DNA of 49,599 bases from Fidelibacterota bacterium (GTDB lineage Bacteria; Fidelibacterota; UBA8477; JABMPR01): positions 1 through 49,599 of the forward strand of contig JABMQQ010000181.1 of NCBI GenBank assembly GCA_013202495.1, in the 5' to 3' direction. The notes under the pieces are model-generated. The model was not told where the DNA came from, did not search any database, and saw only the letters and a program-made list of their open reading frames with translations. Every line of letters starts with the position of its first letter. Position 1 is the first letter of the stretch. Both the position numbers and the translations under genes were made by a program. Below, piece by piece: positions 17,323 through 26,255 of the stretch.

Positions 17323-19092
17323 TTACTCAACTAATTTGATATGAAGTTCCTTGAGTTGCTGAGTATCCACCAGCGAGGGAGCTTCATCCATTAATGAAGA
17401 AGCTGAAGTCGTCTTGGGAAATGCGATGACATCACGGATATTCTCTGTACCAGCCAGCAGCATAATCAGGCGATCAAACCCAAAGGCAATCCCGCCATGT
17501 GGTGGTGCGCCATACTTGAAGGCTTTGAGGAGAAATCCAAATCTGGTTTGAGCTTCTTCTTCATCCATACCGATGAGCTCGAACATGCGGCTCTGCATTT
17601 CGCCGGTGTGAATCCTGATGGATCCTCCAGCTACTTCGTAGCCATTGATCACCAGATCATATGCTTGAGCTCTCACATCTCCAGGAGCTGTCTGCATTAA
17701 TTCAACATCTTCGGGATTCGGAGAGGTAAAGGGATGATGCATGGCGATATAGCGTTTGCTATCCTCGTCCCAGTCCAACAAGGGGAAATCCAGCACAAAG
17801 AGTGGTTTGACAACCCCATCTGGGATCAGATTTTCACGTTTAGCCAATTCAATTCGAAGTGCACCCAGCGACTGGAGTGTTCTGGCTTCAGTATCAGACA
17901 CAAAAAACAGGATATCATTGTGTTCCAGCTTAAGGTCATTGATCACTTCAAGCTGTAGTGCTTCGGGGAAAAATTTGCTGATGCCGGCACTGAACGCAGT
18001 TTGATCCATTTTTACAAAGGCCAGACCTTTTAAACCATAATAGGTCCGTAACCATTCGGTGAGACCGTCAGTGGCTTTCCGTGAATACTTATCAGCAGCA
18101 TTCTTCAAGACCAAAGCCTTGACCCGTCCGCCAGCTGCCAGATTGTCTTTGAATACACCGAATTCCGTTTTCTCAGCATAATTGGCGAACTCCACCAGAG
18201 GCAGATCAAAACGAATATCTGGCTTGTCACTTCCATACTTTTCCATGGCATCTTTATATTTCATGGTAGGAAATGTTTCAGGCAAATCGTAATCAAGAAT
18301 GTCCTTAAATATGCCACGAGCAAGACGGGTTGCTACGCCAAGAACATCATCTTGATCCACAAAGGACATTTCTATATCTATCTGGGTGAATTCTGGTTGA
18401 CGATCTGCTCGCAAATCTTCATCCCTGAAACACTTTACGATTTGAAAGTATTTATCAAATCCAGAAATCATGAGCAATTGTTTATAGGTTTGTGGAGATT
18501 GAGGAAGGGCGTAAAATTTGCCCTTGTGAATTCGACTCGGTACCAGGTAATCCCTGGCACCTTCAGGTGTGGATTTCATGAGAACTGGGGTTTCAAACTC
18601 CATAAAGCCTTCTGCATTTAATCTGCTGCGAGCGCTCTGATAGGCTTTGGATCTAATGGCCATCAAGTTCTGCAGCTCAGCAGTACGTAATTCCAGATAG
18701 CGATACTCAAGGCGGAGATCCTCACTGCCACTTTCCCGGTCTGAAACTAGAAATGGCAGGGGTTGTGCCTCGTTCAAAACTTCTAGTTCTGTTGCGACGA
18801 CCTCAATGCTGCCCGTGGGCATATTGGGATTCACATTTCCATCAGGACGGAGTTGGACAGTTCCGCGAACTGCAATCACATCTTCCATACCCAGTCGTTT
18901 GGCCTCAGCAGCAATATCTGCATCAAGATCTGGATTAAAGGTTACCTGTGTTTTGCCATATCGATCACGAAGATCCAGAAAAATAACACCACCATGATCT
19001 CTGTTTTTGGCTATCCATCCATTGAGGATGACTTCCTGGTTAACATTATCTACAGTTAAATCACCACAGGTCACGGTTCTTTTCAGACGCAT
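17323..19092 (-). CDS. aspS: Aspartyl-tRNA synthetase
   Basis: The 589-residue class II synthetase charges tRNA-Asp (or tRNA-Asp and tRNA-Asn if the enzyme is non-discriminating). The OB-fold anticodon-binding domain is at about 1-110. Class II motif 2 appears as FRDEDLRADRQPEFTQID, and motif 3 as GGIAFGFDRLIMLL near the C-terminus. The length and the insert between motifs 2 and 3 fit the bacterial type with a GAD domain. The start is ATG 19092. It lies 140 nt from the M1 peptidase start, so it is probably its own unit. Upstream lies a 350-nt stretch with strong secondary structure, annotated separately. Confidence 0.97.
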   Translation of the reverse strand: MRLKRTVTCGDLTVDNVNQEVILNGWIAKNRDHGGVIFLDLRDRYGKTQVTFNPDLDADIAAEAKRLGMEDVIAVRGTVQLRPDGNVNPNMPTGSIEVVATELEVLNEAQPLPFLVSDRESGSEDLRLEYRYLELRTAELQNLMAIRSKAYQSARSRLNAEGFMEFETPVLMKSTPEGARDYLVPSRIHKGKFYALPQSPQTYKQLLMISGFDKYFQIVKCFRDEDLRADRQPEFTQIDIEMSFVDQDDVLGVATRLARGIFKDILDYDLPETFPTMKYKDAMEKYGSDKPDIRFDLPLVEFANYAEKTEFGVFKDNLAAGGRVKALVLKNAADKYSRKATDGLTEWLRTYYGLKGLAFVKMDQTAFSAGISKFFPEALQLEVINDLKLEHNDILFFVSDTEARTLQSLGALRIELAKRENLIPDGVVKPLFVLDFPLLDWDEDSKRYIAMHHPFTSPNPEDVELMQTAPGDVRAQAYDLVINGYEVAGGSIRIHTGEMQSRMFELIGMDEEEAQTRFGFLLKAFKYGAPPHGGIAFGFDRLIMLLAGTENIRDVIAFPKTTSASSLMDEAPSLVDTQQLKELHIKLVE

Positions 19093-19132
19093 ATTCGCTC
19101 CATAATTTATTGACCCTCACTTGTAAGCCATG

Positions 19133-19370
19133 CCACAGCAGATTCGCGTTCCATAGGTTCAACCTAGAAATCTGTCTTCCCTCTGCATACTGCGAGGTAC
19201 GCTGTGGTTACCCGCCTGGTTTGGGTCAATATCGCGCCGAAGCTACGATTTTTTTTCGTATTTATCCTTGAGCATTGCTCATATACAGCGCAGGCGGATA
19301 AAATCGAGGCAATGTAATGTCCTGTTGGGGGACAGCAATACTTGTCCGCAGGTTCCCTTATATTTTTTTT
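19133..19370. other. Structured non-coding stretch between aspS and a surface-protein gene (possible ncRNA or leader)
   Basis: No convincing ORF fills 19093-19448. Several perfect stems can be read: CCACAGC (19133-19139) with GCTGTGG (19201-19207), enclosing CAGATT/AATCTG (19139-19144 with 19169-19174) and TAGGT/ACCTA (19154-19158 with 19162-19166). Further on CCGCCTG (19212-19218) pairs with CAGGCGG (19291-19297), enclosing TGAGC-ATT-GCTCA and TACGA-T7-TCGTA hairpins; TGTCC/GGACA follows. On the plus strand the block ends in eight T (19363-19370). It could be a small RNA on the plus strand or an aspS leader on the minus strand. It matches no RNA family I can name. Confidence 0.35.
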
Positions 19371-19376
19371 GAGATT

Positions 19377-19420
19377 CTCTTCCTGAGAGGATCACCTAAA
19401 GGAGAGCCTCTCAGGAAGAG
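19377..19420. terminator. Long perfect hairpin after the 1049-residue surface-protein gene
   Basis: A 14-bp perfect stem, CTCTTCCTGAGAGG (19377-19390) with its complement at 19407-19420, encloses a 16-nt loop. It starts 29 nt past the stop codon of the minus-strand gene ending at 19449. On the minus strand no T run follows, so it may act as an RNA end-stabiliser or an imperfect terminator. On the plus strand T5 follows at 19428-19432, which would suit an opposing small RNA. Confidence 0.5.
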
Positions 19421-19448
19421 TCTAAGATTTTTGAGCTGAGTTCGTGGC

Positions 19449-22400
19449 CTACTTCAAAAGTAACATTTTTACTGTCGAAGTATATTTTCCAGCTTGAATC
19501 CTGGCAAAATAGATGCCGGCAGGCAGCATGTCCCCTGATTCATTCCGACCATCCCATATATCAGTATACCTGGCTGGCTGGAGTGTTTCATGGCGGAGGG
19601 TTTTAATCTCCCGGCCCAGGACATCCAGAATAACGAGTTTAACCAAGCTGACCTGAGGCAAAGCAAATTCAATAGAAGTGCTGGGATTGAAGGGATTCGG
19701 AAAATTTTGCTCCAAACTGTAAGCTATGGGTCTCATTGGTCCGTCACCCAGGATGGCTACTGGTCCACACCCCACTGGGAAGGCACCAATATAGCTACCT
19801 GTTGTGGACATCCAGGCACATGGAGAATTCTCAGCCAGCGTGTGTTCCCAGCTCATTGGTTGACAAAATAGCGGGGGGTCAACAATATTTGAGTTGTCCC
19901 AGGAAATAACTGTTGTGCCATTTTGGGTTATGGCATCCAGACCACCTGGGATGCAACTAAAACTGATATCAATATTTGCTTGTGAGGAAGAGGCAGTCTC
20001 GATGATTGACCATTCCCCATCTAAGATTGAATTTTGGATTTCCACGTGGGAGATACCATCTACCCAAAGTTGGGATCCACCAGAATGAAGTGAGTTGAAC
20101 ACAACAGTGCACTGGTTCAGCCTGAGATACGAATCGATGACCACAATTCCACCACCATAGGGACTGGCTACATTCCATGAAATCGCACAACTATCCATTT
20201 CAATCGAAGAGCCATTGGTGATAGCGATGCCTCCTCCACCACCTTCTTCAGAATATGTAGCATTTCCAGTATTATCAAAAATCTGGAGATGTTGAAGTTT
20301 GCTACTTGAGTTGTGAAGATATATGCCACCACCGGAACTTCCACTTTCCAGGTTTGTTTGGGTGGTGTTCGAGATAATATTGCATTTTGATATCGTGGGG
20401 CTGGAATTGATACAGGCAATAGCCCCCCCATGATTGGCCTGGCTACTGCTGAAGGTAAACCCAATTAGTTGGGAAGTCTCAGTTTCTCCAGACTCATAAC
20501 GTATTCCGGAACCAATTGTAGCTCCAATAATAAATGTCAACGCTTCATAACCGTAGTCCGGATCCTGTATAACACGACTCCCCAGAACCATATCGACACC
20601 TGGCATAACTATATTCTCATGGTAAGCACCGACATCCACCATAACCGTATCTCCAGCAACCGCCTGATTGACCGCAAATTGAATGGTGGCATAGGGTTGT
20701 TCACTGGAACCTGTCCCAGTGCTATCATTTCCCGAGATTCGTGAGACATGCAACAAACGGTCGCCAATGGCCTCAATGATGTTAATCCCTCCACCACTGG
20801 CGTCAACATTACTGGCACCGTCATTGATCCTGAGTGAGCGGATCGAAACATCTTGATGACCCAGCTCAGCTTGCAGGGAAATGGAGCATTCCAAATAAAA
20901 TAAATCACCGCTCTCATAGATTAGTTGTGATCCAGCACTCGCTATATATACCCGATCTTCGCTCTGATTCGCTTCTATGAGCCAGTTGTTGTCATACAGA
21001 AGACCAGATCCTGATCTCAGCCCGTGAAAGAGGATATCTTCGTTGAACCCCCCGATACTTACCTCAATCGATGTGAGCCGGAATCCCTGAGTTAAAAATG
21101 CCTGAATGGGCAGTAAAAAAGATGAACCTGCCGGAATAGTTAACTGCGGTAAACCAACAGATAGGAAACCTTCCCCAAGAATATTTATGCCCCCAGACGA
21201 AAACGTCACTGGAGCCGCTTCATTGATATATACTATGGTAGGCACGATTGGTATAAATTGAGGATTCGCATCGCCTGCAACTGTAAACTCCAGCTCGAAA
21301 ATAATTTCATTTCCTGATATTTCCTCAGCTCCTGCTGCAGATATATAAAGGGTACTATCTATAATATTGCTTTCTATCTGCCAGCCATTTTCGCTGAGGG
21401 CTCCAGCAGTCAAGTCCACACCCGTAATCTCATAATCATCAGTAATTGCAGTAAATTGCATGTCAAGCGAGGACAGCGCTTCCTCCAGGGGTGTCTCAAT
21501 GTGGATGGGTAAGCCAATCGTATCACCAGGAAAAATTGAGACACTGTCAACCTTCAAAACGAAAATACTATCCGCTTCCGAAATCCAGGACCAAATGCCG
21601 ATACTGTTGTAGCCAAAATCTCCAACATACATGGTCCTACCATCTGGAGACCAATCTATTCCGCGGCCATTGAAGGTTCCTCCCGCCTGAGGTTCTCCAA
21701 GGGGAACACCAAATTCGCCAAGTTCTGCGCCAGTGACCGGATCATAGATATACCATCTAGATCCATGCTCTACATCGTTGGAGAACTCAATTTGAGTGTT
21801 GGCTGCATATAAATATCCATCTGGTCCCAGGGCAACATCCTCTGCCCAAAGTTCCTGAATATTTGTGGAGTCATCCTGAATAAACCAGCCTCCGATATTT
21901 CCAACCAATTCATGGGGGAAAATCCCAGGAAGGTCGCTATGATAATGTGATATGCCGTCTCCGACCCAGACAGTCCCACAATAAAGATCTTTCCCATCTG
22001 GAGAAACGGCTGCTCCCCTGGAAATATTGGGTCTGGAATCAATGGTAGTCCCTATTATCTCTAAATCACTGGTAAGCATGTAAACAGGGTAATTGCTTGT
22101 TACTCGGCCAACATAAACCCTACCAGTTTCATCCACAGCCGGTTTTCCAATTGAACCACCTTCTGGATACTCAAAAGCTGCCAACAATGCCCCAGTGCTG
22201 GAATTGATTTTGTAAAGGCTACTATTCATGGCATAGAGGATACTGCCATCTGGAGTGGTAGTTATCCCTCGACATCCAGCCACGAGTGGATAGGTACTAT
22301 CCCCCAGAAACAGCACAGATATAGGACTAAATTCAAGGTCTGCCCCGTCAGATGTTTGGATAAATATCTGAAAAATTTCCAGACTATCACCATTCTCATC

Positions 22401-22598
22401 AGGAATCATATCAGTTGGATATCCAAAGACGGAGTGCCATATATTTCCAGACCCGTCTACTGCCACCCCATGAATTCCATGAGAGTTATCAATTTCCAGG
22501 TCGTATTCTACAAAGAGTTCTTCAAATTGCCATTCGTCTCCAAGTAGGGGGCAGGTCCCTAGCAACAGGATTAACAATATACCGCGTAGACTAGTCAT
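19449..22598 (-). CDS. Large T9SS-exported surface protein: propeller, two cohesin-like domains, beta-helix
   Basis: The 1049-residue protein has a signal peptide (about 1-20, ending PLLGDE). Domains in order: a beta-propeller of NHL/SMP-30 style repeats (about 40-335, e.g. AVDGSGNIWH, SPDGRTMYVGDFG); two cohesin-like beta-sandwiches (about 341-440 and 476-580) sharing the motif LYISAAGAEEISG / VYIASAGS; a right-handed beta-helix of the pectate-lyase/DUF1565 type (about 614-905, with SGNDSTGTGSSEQPYATIQ at its start); and a FlgD-like type IX sorting domain (about 956-1049, NFPNPFNPSTSIEF). It is probably attached to or released from the cell surface. It follows the other cohesin-bearing gene by 8 nt and is co-transcribed with it. 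No catalytic residues could be assigned. The cohesin call rests on sequence pattern only. Confidence 0.85.
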   Translation of the reverse strand: MTSLRGILLILLLGTCPLLGDEWQFEELFVEYDLEIDNSHGIHGVAVDGSGNIWHSVFGYPTDMIPDENGDSLEIFQIFIQTSDGADLEFSPISVLFLGDSTYPLVAGCRGITTTPDGSILYAMNSSLYKINSSTGALLAAFEYPEGGSIGKPAVDETGRVYVGRVTSNYPVYMLTSDLEIIGTTIDSRPNISRGAAVSPDGKDLYCGTVWVGDGISHYHSDLPGIFPHELVGNIGGWFIQDDSTNIQELWAEDVALGPDGYLYAANTQIEFSNDVEHGSRWYIYDPVTGAELGEFGVPLGEPQAGGTFNGRGIDWSPDGRTMYVGDFGYNSIGIWSWISEADSIFVLKVDSVSIFPGDTIGLPIHIETPLEEALSSLDMQFTAITDDYEITGVDLTAGALSENGWQIESNIIDSTLYISAAGAEEISGNEIIFELEFTVAGDANPQFIPIVPTIVYINEAAPVTFSSGGINILGEGFLSVGLPQLTIPAGSSFLLPIQAFLTQGFRLTSIEVSIGGFNEDILFHGLRSGSGLLYDNNWLIEANQSEDRVYIASAGSQLIYESGDLFYLECSISLQAELGHQDVSIRSLRINDGASNVDASGGGINIIEAIGDRLLHVSRISGNDSTGTGSSEQPYATIQFAVNQAVAGDTVMVDVGAYHENIVMPGVDMVLGSRVIQDPDYGYEALTFIIGATIGSGIRYESGETETSQLIGFTFSSSQANHGGAIACINSSPTISKCNIISNTTQTNLESGSSGGGIYLHNSSSKLQHLQIFDNTGNATYSEEGGGGGIAITNGSSIEMDSCAISWNVASPYGGGIVVIDSYLRLNQCTVVFNSLHSGGSQLWVDGISHVEIQNSILDGEWSIIETASSSQANIDISFSCIPGGLDAITQNGTTVISWDNSNIVDPPLFCQPMSWEHTLAENSPCAWMSTTGSYIGAFPVGCGPVAILGDGPMRPIAYSLEQNFPNPFNPSTSIEFALPQVSLVKLVILDVLGREIKTLRHETLQPARYTDIWDGRNESGDMLPAGIYFARIQAGKYTSTVKMLLLK

Positions 22599-22606
22599 GA
22601 ATCGTC

Positions 22607-25555
22607 CTAGCGGATGTAAAGCATTTTAATAGCAAATGACTTATGGCCATTATCCACGATGCATAGGTACACCCCTGCTCCTATGTTCCTGGATTTCATC
22701 ATTTCAGGGGACCATTCGAACTGATGCCAGCCTGCTGCTCTCCAGTGGCGACTTTGTTGGTAAACCTGACGACCCGTAATATCAAATATGGCGATGCTCG
22801 TCCAGCCCGCTTCAACCAAACCAAATTTTATTTGAGTACTGGGGTTGAAGGGATTGGGATAGTTCTGCTTTAGCTCAAAACGATGGGGGAAAATAGCATC
22901 AGCACTTGAGGTGGTCCCAAATAGAATAGTCGTTGCAACATTTTCCGCGACATCTCCTTCATTGAGACGATATTTTGCCAGACTTATTTCAGCACCGTCC
23001 TCTATTGGACCATTTACAAAGCTAAAATTCAGAAGGAGAATTTCCTGATCAAAACTGATTGGAACCGTGGAGACCAGCACAACTCTGCTACCATTTTCAC
23101 TGGTACGCTCTTCCAGTGTGAAATGCTCCATGGCTTCCGGGAGTGTGACCTGGTCCAGATTTAGCTGTTCCAAATCATAGCCTAGTTCCAGCTCCATTGA
23201 AAACATATTTTCTACAGATTGTATGATGAGGGGCACCTGGTAATCGCTGTCTAAACCCAGGCTGGGTGAGTCAAAGTCGAGATTACCCGAGGCCAGTAGT
23301 GAAGCGGCTGAAGAATCGACAGGTAGTTCCTCGAGCAGATGGACCAGATATTGGAGAATAATTGAGGCATCTAGAGCAGAGAGACTGCCATCCAGACTTA
23401 CATCCCCATTGGCCGTCTGTTGATCAGTGAGGGTTATATAGCCCACCAGATGTTTCAGAATCAGAGCGGCATCATAAGCTGAAACATATCCAGACAAATT
23501 CACATCACCATATTCAACCGGCGGCCGAATATCCACACCACCATCCACAATATCTAATTCCATCCCATCCACATCAAATAGCGCATGAATAACTTCAATG
23601 GCGGAGAATCCAATATCTGCACCTTCTGGAATACTCAACAGCAGATCAAACAGAATCACCGAGCCAGAAATTTCATCGCTTCCAGCCGCTGCGATACTGA
23701 GTACTCCTACGCTGTCCAAAGCATATTCCAGGCTCCAGGCTCCAGTGGCTACTGGAATCACATCCATGAGTTCAAGGTTCTGGGTAAATCCACTCAGATC
23801 AAGTTCTAAAGAAGTAATAGACGAATCCGGGGGGAGCTCAATGCTGATAGAAAGCCCAATCTCCGTCCCTGGAATACTCTCGGTCGTTGCCACCCTCAAA
23901 GTGGCTGTAGTATCAATTTCAACGATGAGACCAAAATCATAATTCTGGAAATAGATCAGGTTAACATAGTCTTCGGGACCCCCTGGAGGATCAATGGATG
24001 GACGGGAATAATCAGGGATCTCATACATCAATTGGATCTGACCATTCTCCGCAATACGAGTCATATGGGGGAACACCTCATCCACCACACCATCGTTGGT
24101 CATGGTCACATTCTCAGGTTCCGACCAGGAACCACCTCCATCGAGGGAATAGCTGGCTAAAATATTCATATCGGCATAATCCTGACCCAGGTCATTGATT
24201 CCCAGGTGGGTTGTGCTAAAATAGGCGAGATAAAGCGCATCGGGGAAGACCACATCATAGGCTGCACTGAGAACATTGTCTTGCCACGAGGGAGCATCGT
24301 ATGACCACCCCATTTGCATTGATGCGACGAAAGAGATATCCATAATTACAGGACCTGCTTCACCCACAAATGCACTAGATGAACTTGAGAAGTGATAAAT
24401 TCCATTGGCTTCAGAATAATAGGGGTAGACGCCTGCCTCGGCTGAGGGAAGGACAGGTGCCCATACATGAAGTTGACCGTTTGGATCAGATAGAACCTCC
24501 ATATCATAACCGATGAAGGGTGCCCAGATCCCTGGCGAGCCTCCACCGGGATAAATCCATTGATCATTTTCTTCGATATAGACACTATCGGGCATAACAT
24601 CGTCGAAGTAGGCGTTCGAGGCTTCATCTGGAAGATGATACCATCCACTCCATGTGGCCCCATAATCATCTGTTTTTTTTATGAACAGGGTATGATTTTT
24701 TATCTGAACCGGATCAGCCCAATATGCACTGGTCACAAAGTATCCTGTTCCAGCTGCATTGATATCCATCTTGCCATTTGCTATGTAGTTGGCCTCATTT
24801 ACGCTGAGAAAATCTACGGGATTTAGAAGTAGATAGCTGTCAGAGTATTGCAGGGGTGTGCCAGACCAGGGACTGGTCTCAGTGGTCCAGAACAGGTACT
24901 TCGAGTTATTCAGGGACCAATCTGTAGCCATTGTGTTAAAAGTGATATCCCCAGTTTCGTTTTCAGTGACAACCGAATTGACCATCCAATTGTCATGGGC
25001 GAAGGGGTCATTATCCACATCGGACGGGATGCTCCAATCGCTCCCAGTATAGCCCCCGCTATTTACAGCATGATAGGCCCGTCCATCATAGTCGCCCCCA
25101 CCACCTCCGTATTCATTCCAGAAGACAATGGGATAGGTGCTGGTGGCTATTGCAGATGGATAACGTCCAATATCGGCAAGATTGATATTTGAATGAGTCA
25201 TCCATGATTCACCACCATCATTTGAGATTGATGCAGCGATTTGTCCTGAGCCCGCTCCTTCAACATATTGGCGATAGGCCATGACGATCTGATCCCGATT
25301 GAAGGGGTTGGCAGCAATTGTGTTTATTTCTGAAGCGATGAAACTGTAGCCATTTCGTGAGGAGTCCACTACCAAAGCATCTCCTTCCCTCAGACTGGTA
25401 AGGCGAGCTCCTATAGGTGGATCGATATTGACGAGCAGGTTTAATGGTTCAATTCTGTTGATTAATTCGGGTGAAACCACATCAGTTGTGGCAATTGGAC
25501 TAATAGCGAATAGAGAGCCTACCAAAAGCAAACAGATTATAGAATATCGAATCAA
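22607..25555 (-). CDS. Large T9SS-exported protein: sialidase-like propeller, cohesin-dockerin-cohesin
   Basis: The 982-residue protein starts at TTG 25555 (SD AAGGGGGA, 6 nt upstream), giving signal peptide MIRYSIICLLLVGSLFA. The N-terminal half (about 50-540) has Asp-box repeats of the sialidase/BNR propeller (SNDGGESW, TDDYGATW, SLDGGGSW). Then come a cohesin-like domain (about 550-675, with LSIAAAGSDEISG), a type I dockerin (about 681-745; calcium loops D-V-N-L-S-G-Y-V-S-A-Y-D and D-V-S-L-D-G-S-L-S-A-L-D), a second cohesin-like domain (about 755-880), and a type IX sorting tail (about 889-982, NYPNPFNPSTQIKF). Carrying both halves of a cohesin-dockerin pair, it could act as an adaptor scaffold. 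It is the first gene of the two-gene operon. Enzymatic activity is uncertain. Confidence 0.85.
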   Translation of the reverse strand: MIRYSIICLLLVGSLFAISPIATTDVVSPELINRIEPLNLLVNIDPPIGARLTSLREGDALVVDSSRNGYSFIASEINTIAANPFNRDQIVMAYRQYVEGAGSGQIAASISNDGGESWMTHSNINLADIGRYPSAIATSTYPIVFWNEYGGGGGDYDGRAYHAVNSGGYTGSDWSIPSDVDNDPFAHDNWMVNSVVTENETGDITFNTMATDWSLNNSKYLFWTTETSPWSGTPLQYSDSYLLLNPVDFLSVNEANYIANGKMDINAAGTGYFVTSAYWADPVQIKNHTLFIKKTDDYGATWSGWYHLPDEASNAYFDDVMPDSVYIEENDQWIYPGGGSPGIWAPFIGYDMEVLSDPNGQLHVWAPVLPSAEAGVYPYYSEANGIYHFSSSSSAFVGEAGPVIMDISFVASMQMGWSYDAPSWQDNVLSAAYDVVFPDALYLAYFSTTHLGINDLGQDYADMNILASYSLDGGGSWSEPENVTMTNDGVVDEVFPHMTRIAENGQIQLMYEIPDYSRPSIDPPGGPEDYVNLIYFQNYDFGLIVEIDTTATLRVATTESIPGTEIGLSISIELPPDSSITSLELDLSGFTQNLELMDVIPVATGAWSLEYALDSVGVLSIAAAGSDEISGSVILFDLLLSIPEGADIGFSAIEVIHALFDVDGMELDIVDGGVDIRPPVEYGDVNLSGYVSAYDAALILKHLVGYITLTDQQTANGDVSLDGSLSALDASIILQYLVHLLEELPVDSSAASLLASGNLDFDSPSLGLDSDYQVPLIIQSVENMFSMELELGYDLEQLNLDQVTLPEAMEHFTLEERTSENGSRVVLVSTVPISFDQEILLLNFSFVNGPIEDGAEISLAKYRLNEGDVAENVATTILFGTTSSADAIFPHRFELKQNYPNPFNPSTQIKFGLVEAGWTSIAIFDITGRQVYQQSRHWRAAGWHQFEWSPEMMKSRNIGAGVYLCIVDNGHKSFAIKMLYIR

Positions 25556-25670
25556 AATAAATCCCCCTTATTTTTAATAATAATCTTTATTTATTCGTGT
25601 ATTTTAAATTTTTAAACCCTTATATCCACAAAATAAGCTGATTTTCACTAATTTTTCTGACCAAGAAAAT

Positions 25671-26069
25671 TTATTTCCGGCGGAGCCGCTGGATTAGGGG
25701 TAAAACATCTTCTTGTTCTTTTTGGAGGGGTTGGGTCGTGTCCACCCATTGCTGGTCTACTGGCTCGACAGGTGGATCAGGTATTTCTTCCAGCTCTTCA
25801 TCAAGTGCATCTGGCTCAACAACAGCAGGGTCAACAACAGCAGGGTCAACAACATCATTAAACATGCTGCCTTTGCCCAAAATTAGCCAGTTAAAATCGA
25901 GGTCATACTCTTCTGAGAGGGGCACTAGTTTGGTACATTTGATTTCCCGCTCACCCATTTCCCAATAAATGATGGTTCGTTTTCCAAGGCCACAAAGACT
26001 GGCTACTTCCCGCTGAGTAAGTCCAACAGCTGCTCGAAATTCCCTTAATCGCTCTGCTACAGGTGACAT
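25671..26069 (-). CDS. XRE-family helix-turn-helix regulator with acidic/proline tail
   Basis: I chose ATG 26069 (GAGGA just upstream) over TTG 26093, giving 132 residues. The N-terminal 60 residues form a CI/Cro-type helix-turn-helix (LTQREVASLCGLGKRTIIYW) followed by a KLVPLSEEYDLDFNWLILG segment common to phage-type repressors. The C-terminal half is low complexity and acidic, with an imperfect VVDPA repeat and many Pro and Glu. No peptidase or effector domain is visible. It is divergent from the TonB-receptor gene with about 190 bp between their starts, so it could control that gene, itself, or both. No phage genes are nearby. Confidence 0.85.
   Translation of the reverse strand: MSPVAERLREFRAAVGLTQREVASLCGLGKRTIIYWEMGEREIKCTKLVPLSEEYDLDFNWLILGKGSMFNDVVDPAVVDPAVVEPDALDEELEEIPDPPVEPVDQQWVDTTQPLQKEQEDVLPLIQRLRRK
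25816..25855. repeat. 15-bp tandem repeat inside the XRE gene
   Basis: The unit TCAACAACAGCAGGG occurs twice in full (25816-25830 and 25831-25845), then partially to 25855. As a multiple of three it adds or removes five residues (VVDPA) without breaking the frame, so copy number may vary between strains. Confidence 0.9.
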
Positions 26070-26209
26070 GTTTCCTCGATTTTTGAACTGCAATAATATG
26101 CACCCTAAATCCTGCGAACAAAAAAGGAAAATGGGACATATTTGAATTCATTCATGAAAATTTCCTCTTTCAGGAGGTGAGCTCGAGATTAAAACAAATT
26201 GGTCTCTTC

Positions 26210-26226
26210 TTCAACTTAGTGTTGAA
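26210..26226. promoter_or_regulatory. Inverted repeat in the XRE/TonB-receptor intergenic region (candidate operator)
   Basis: TTCAAC and GTTGAA form a perfect 6-bp inverted repeat with a 5-nt spacer, 29 bp before the TonB-receptor start. Its size suits a dimeric helix-turn-helix protein such as the divergent XRE regulator. Binding is inferred from position only. Confidence 0.35.
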
Positions 26227-26255
26227 TCTCAAATGATGATTCCCATATTCGCTGT

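Noticed and set aside
19311-19360. Cobalamin-riboswitch-like fragment on the minus strand (AAGGGAACC ... GCTGTCCCC-CAAC)
   Set aside because: The hairpin normally between the two boxes is absent, the CCCCGCAAC core is broken, and the downstream gene is aspS, not a B12 gene.
25816-25855. Direct repeats resembling a tiny CRISPR array
   Set aside because: The units are adjacent with no spacers and lie in frame inside a coding sequence.
25671-26069. Prophage remnant marked by the CI-like repressor
   Set aside because: No integrase, structural or lysis genes, att-like repeats or composition shift were seen around it.
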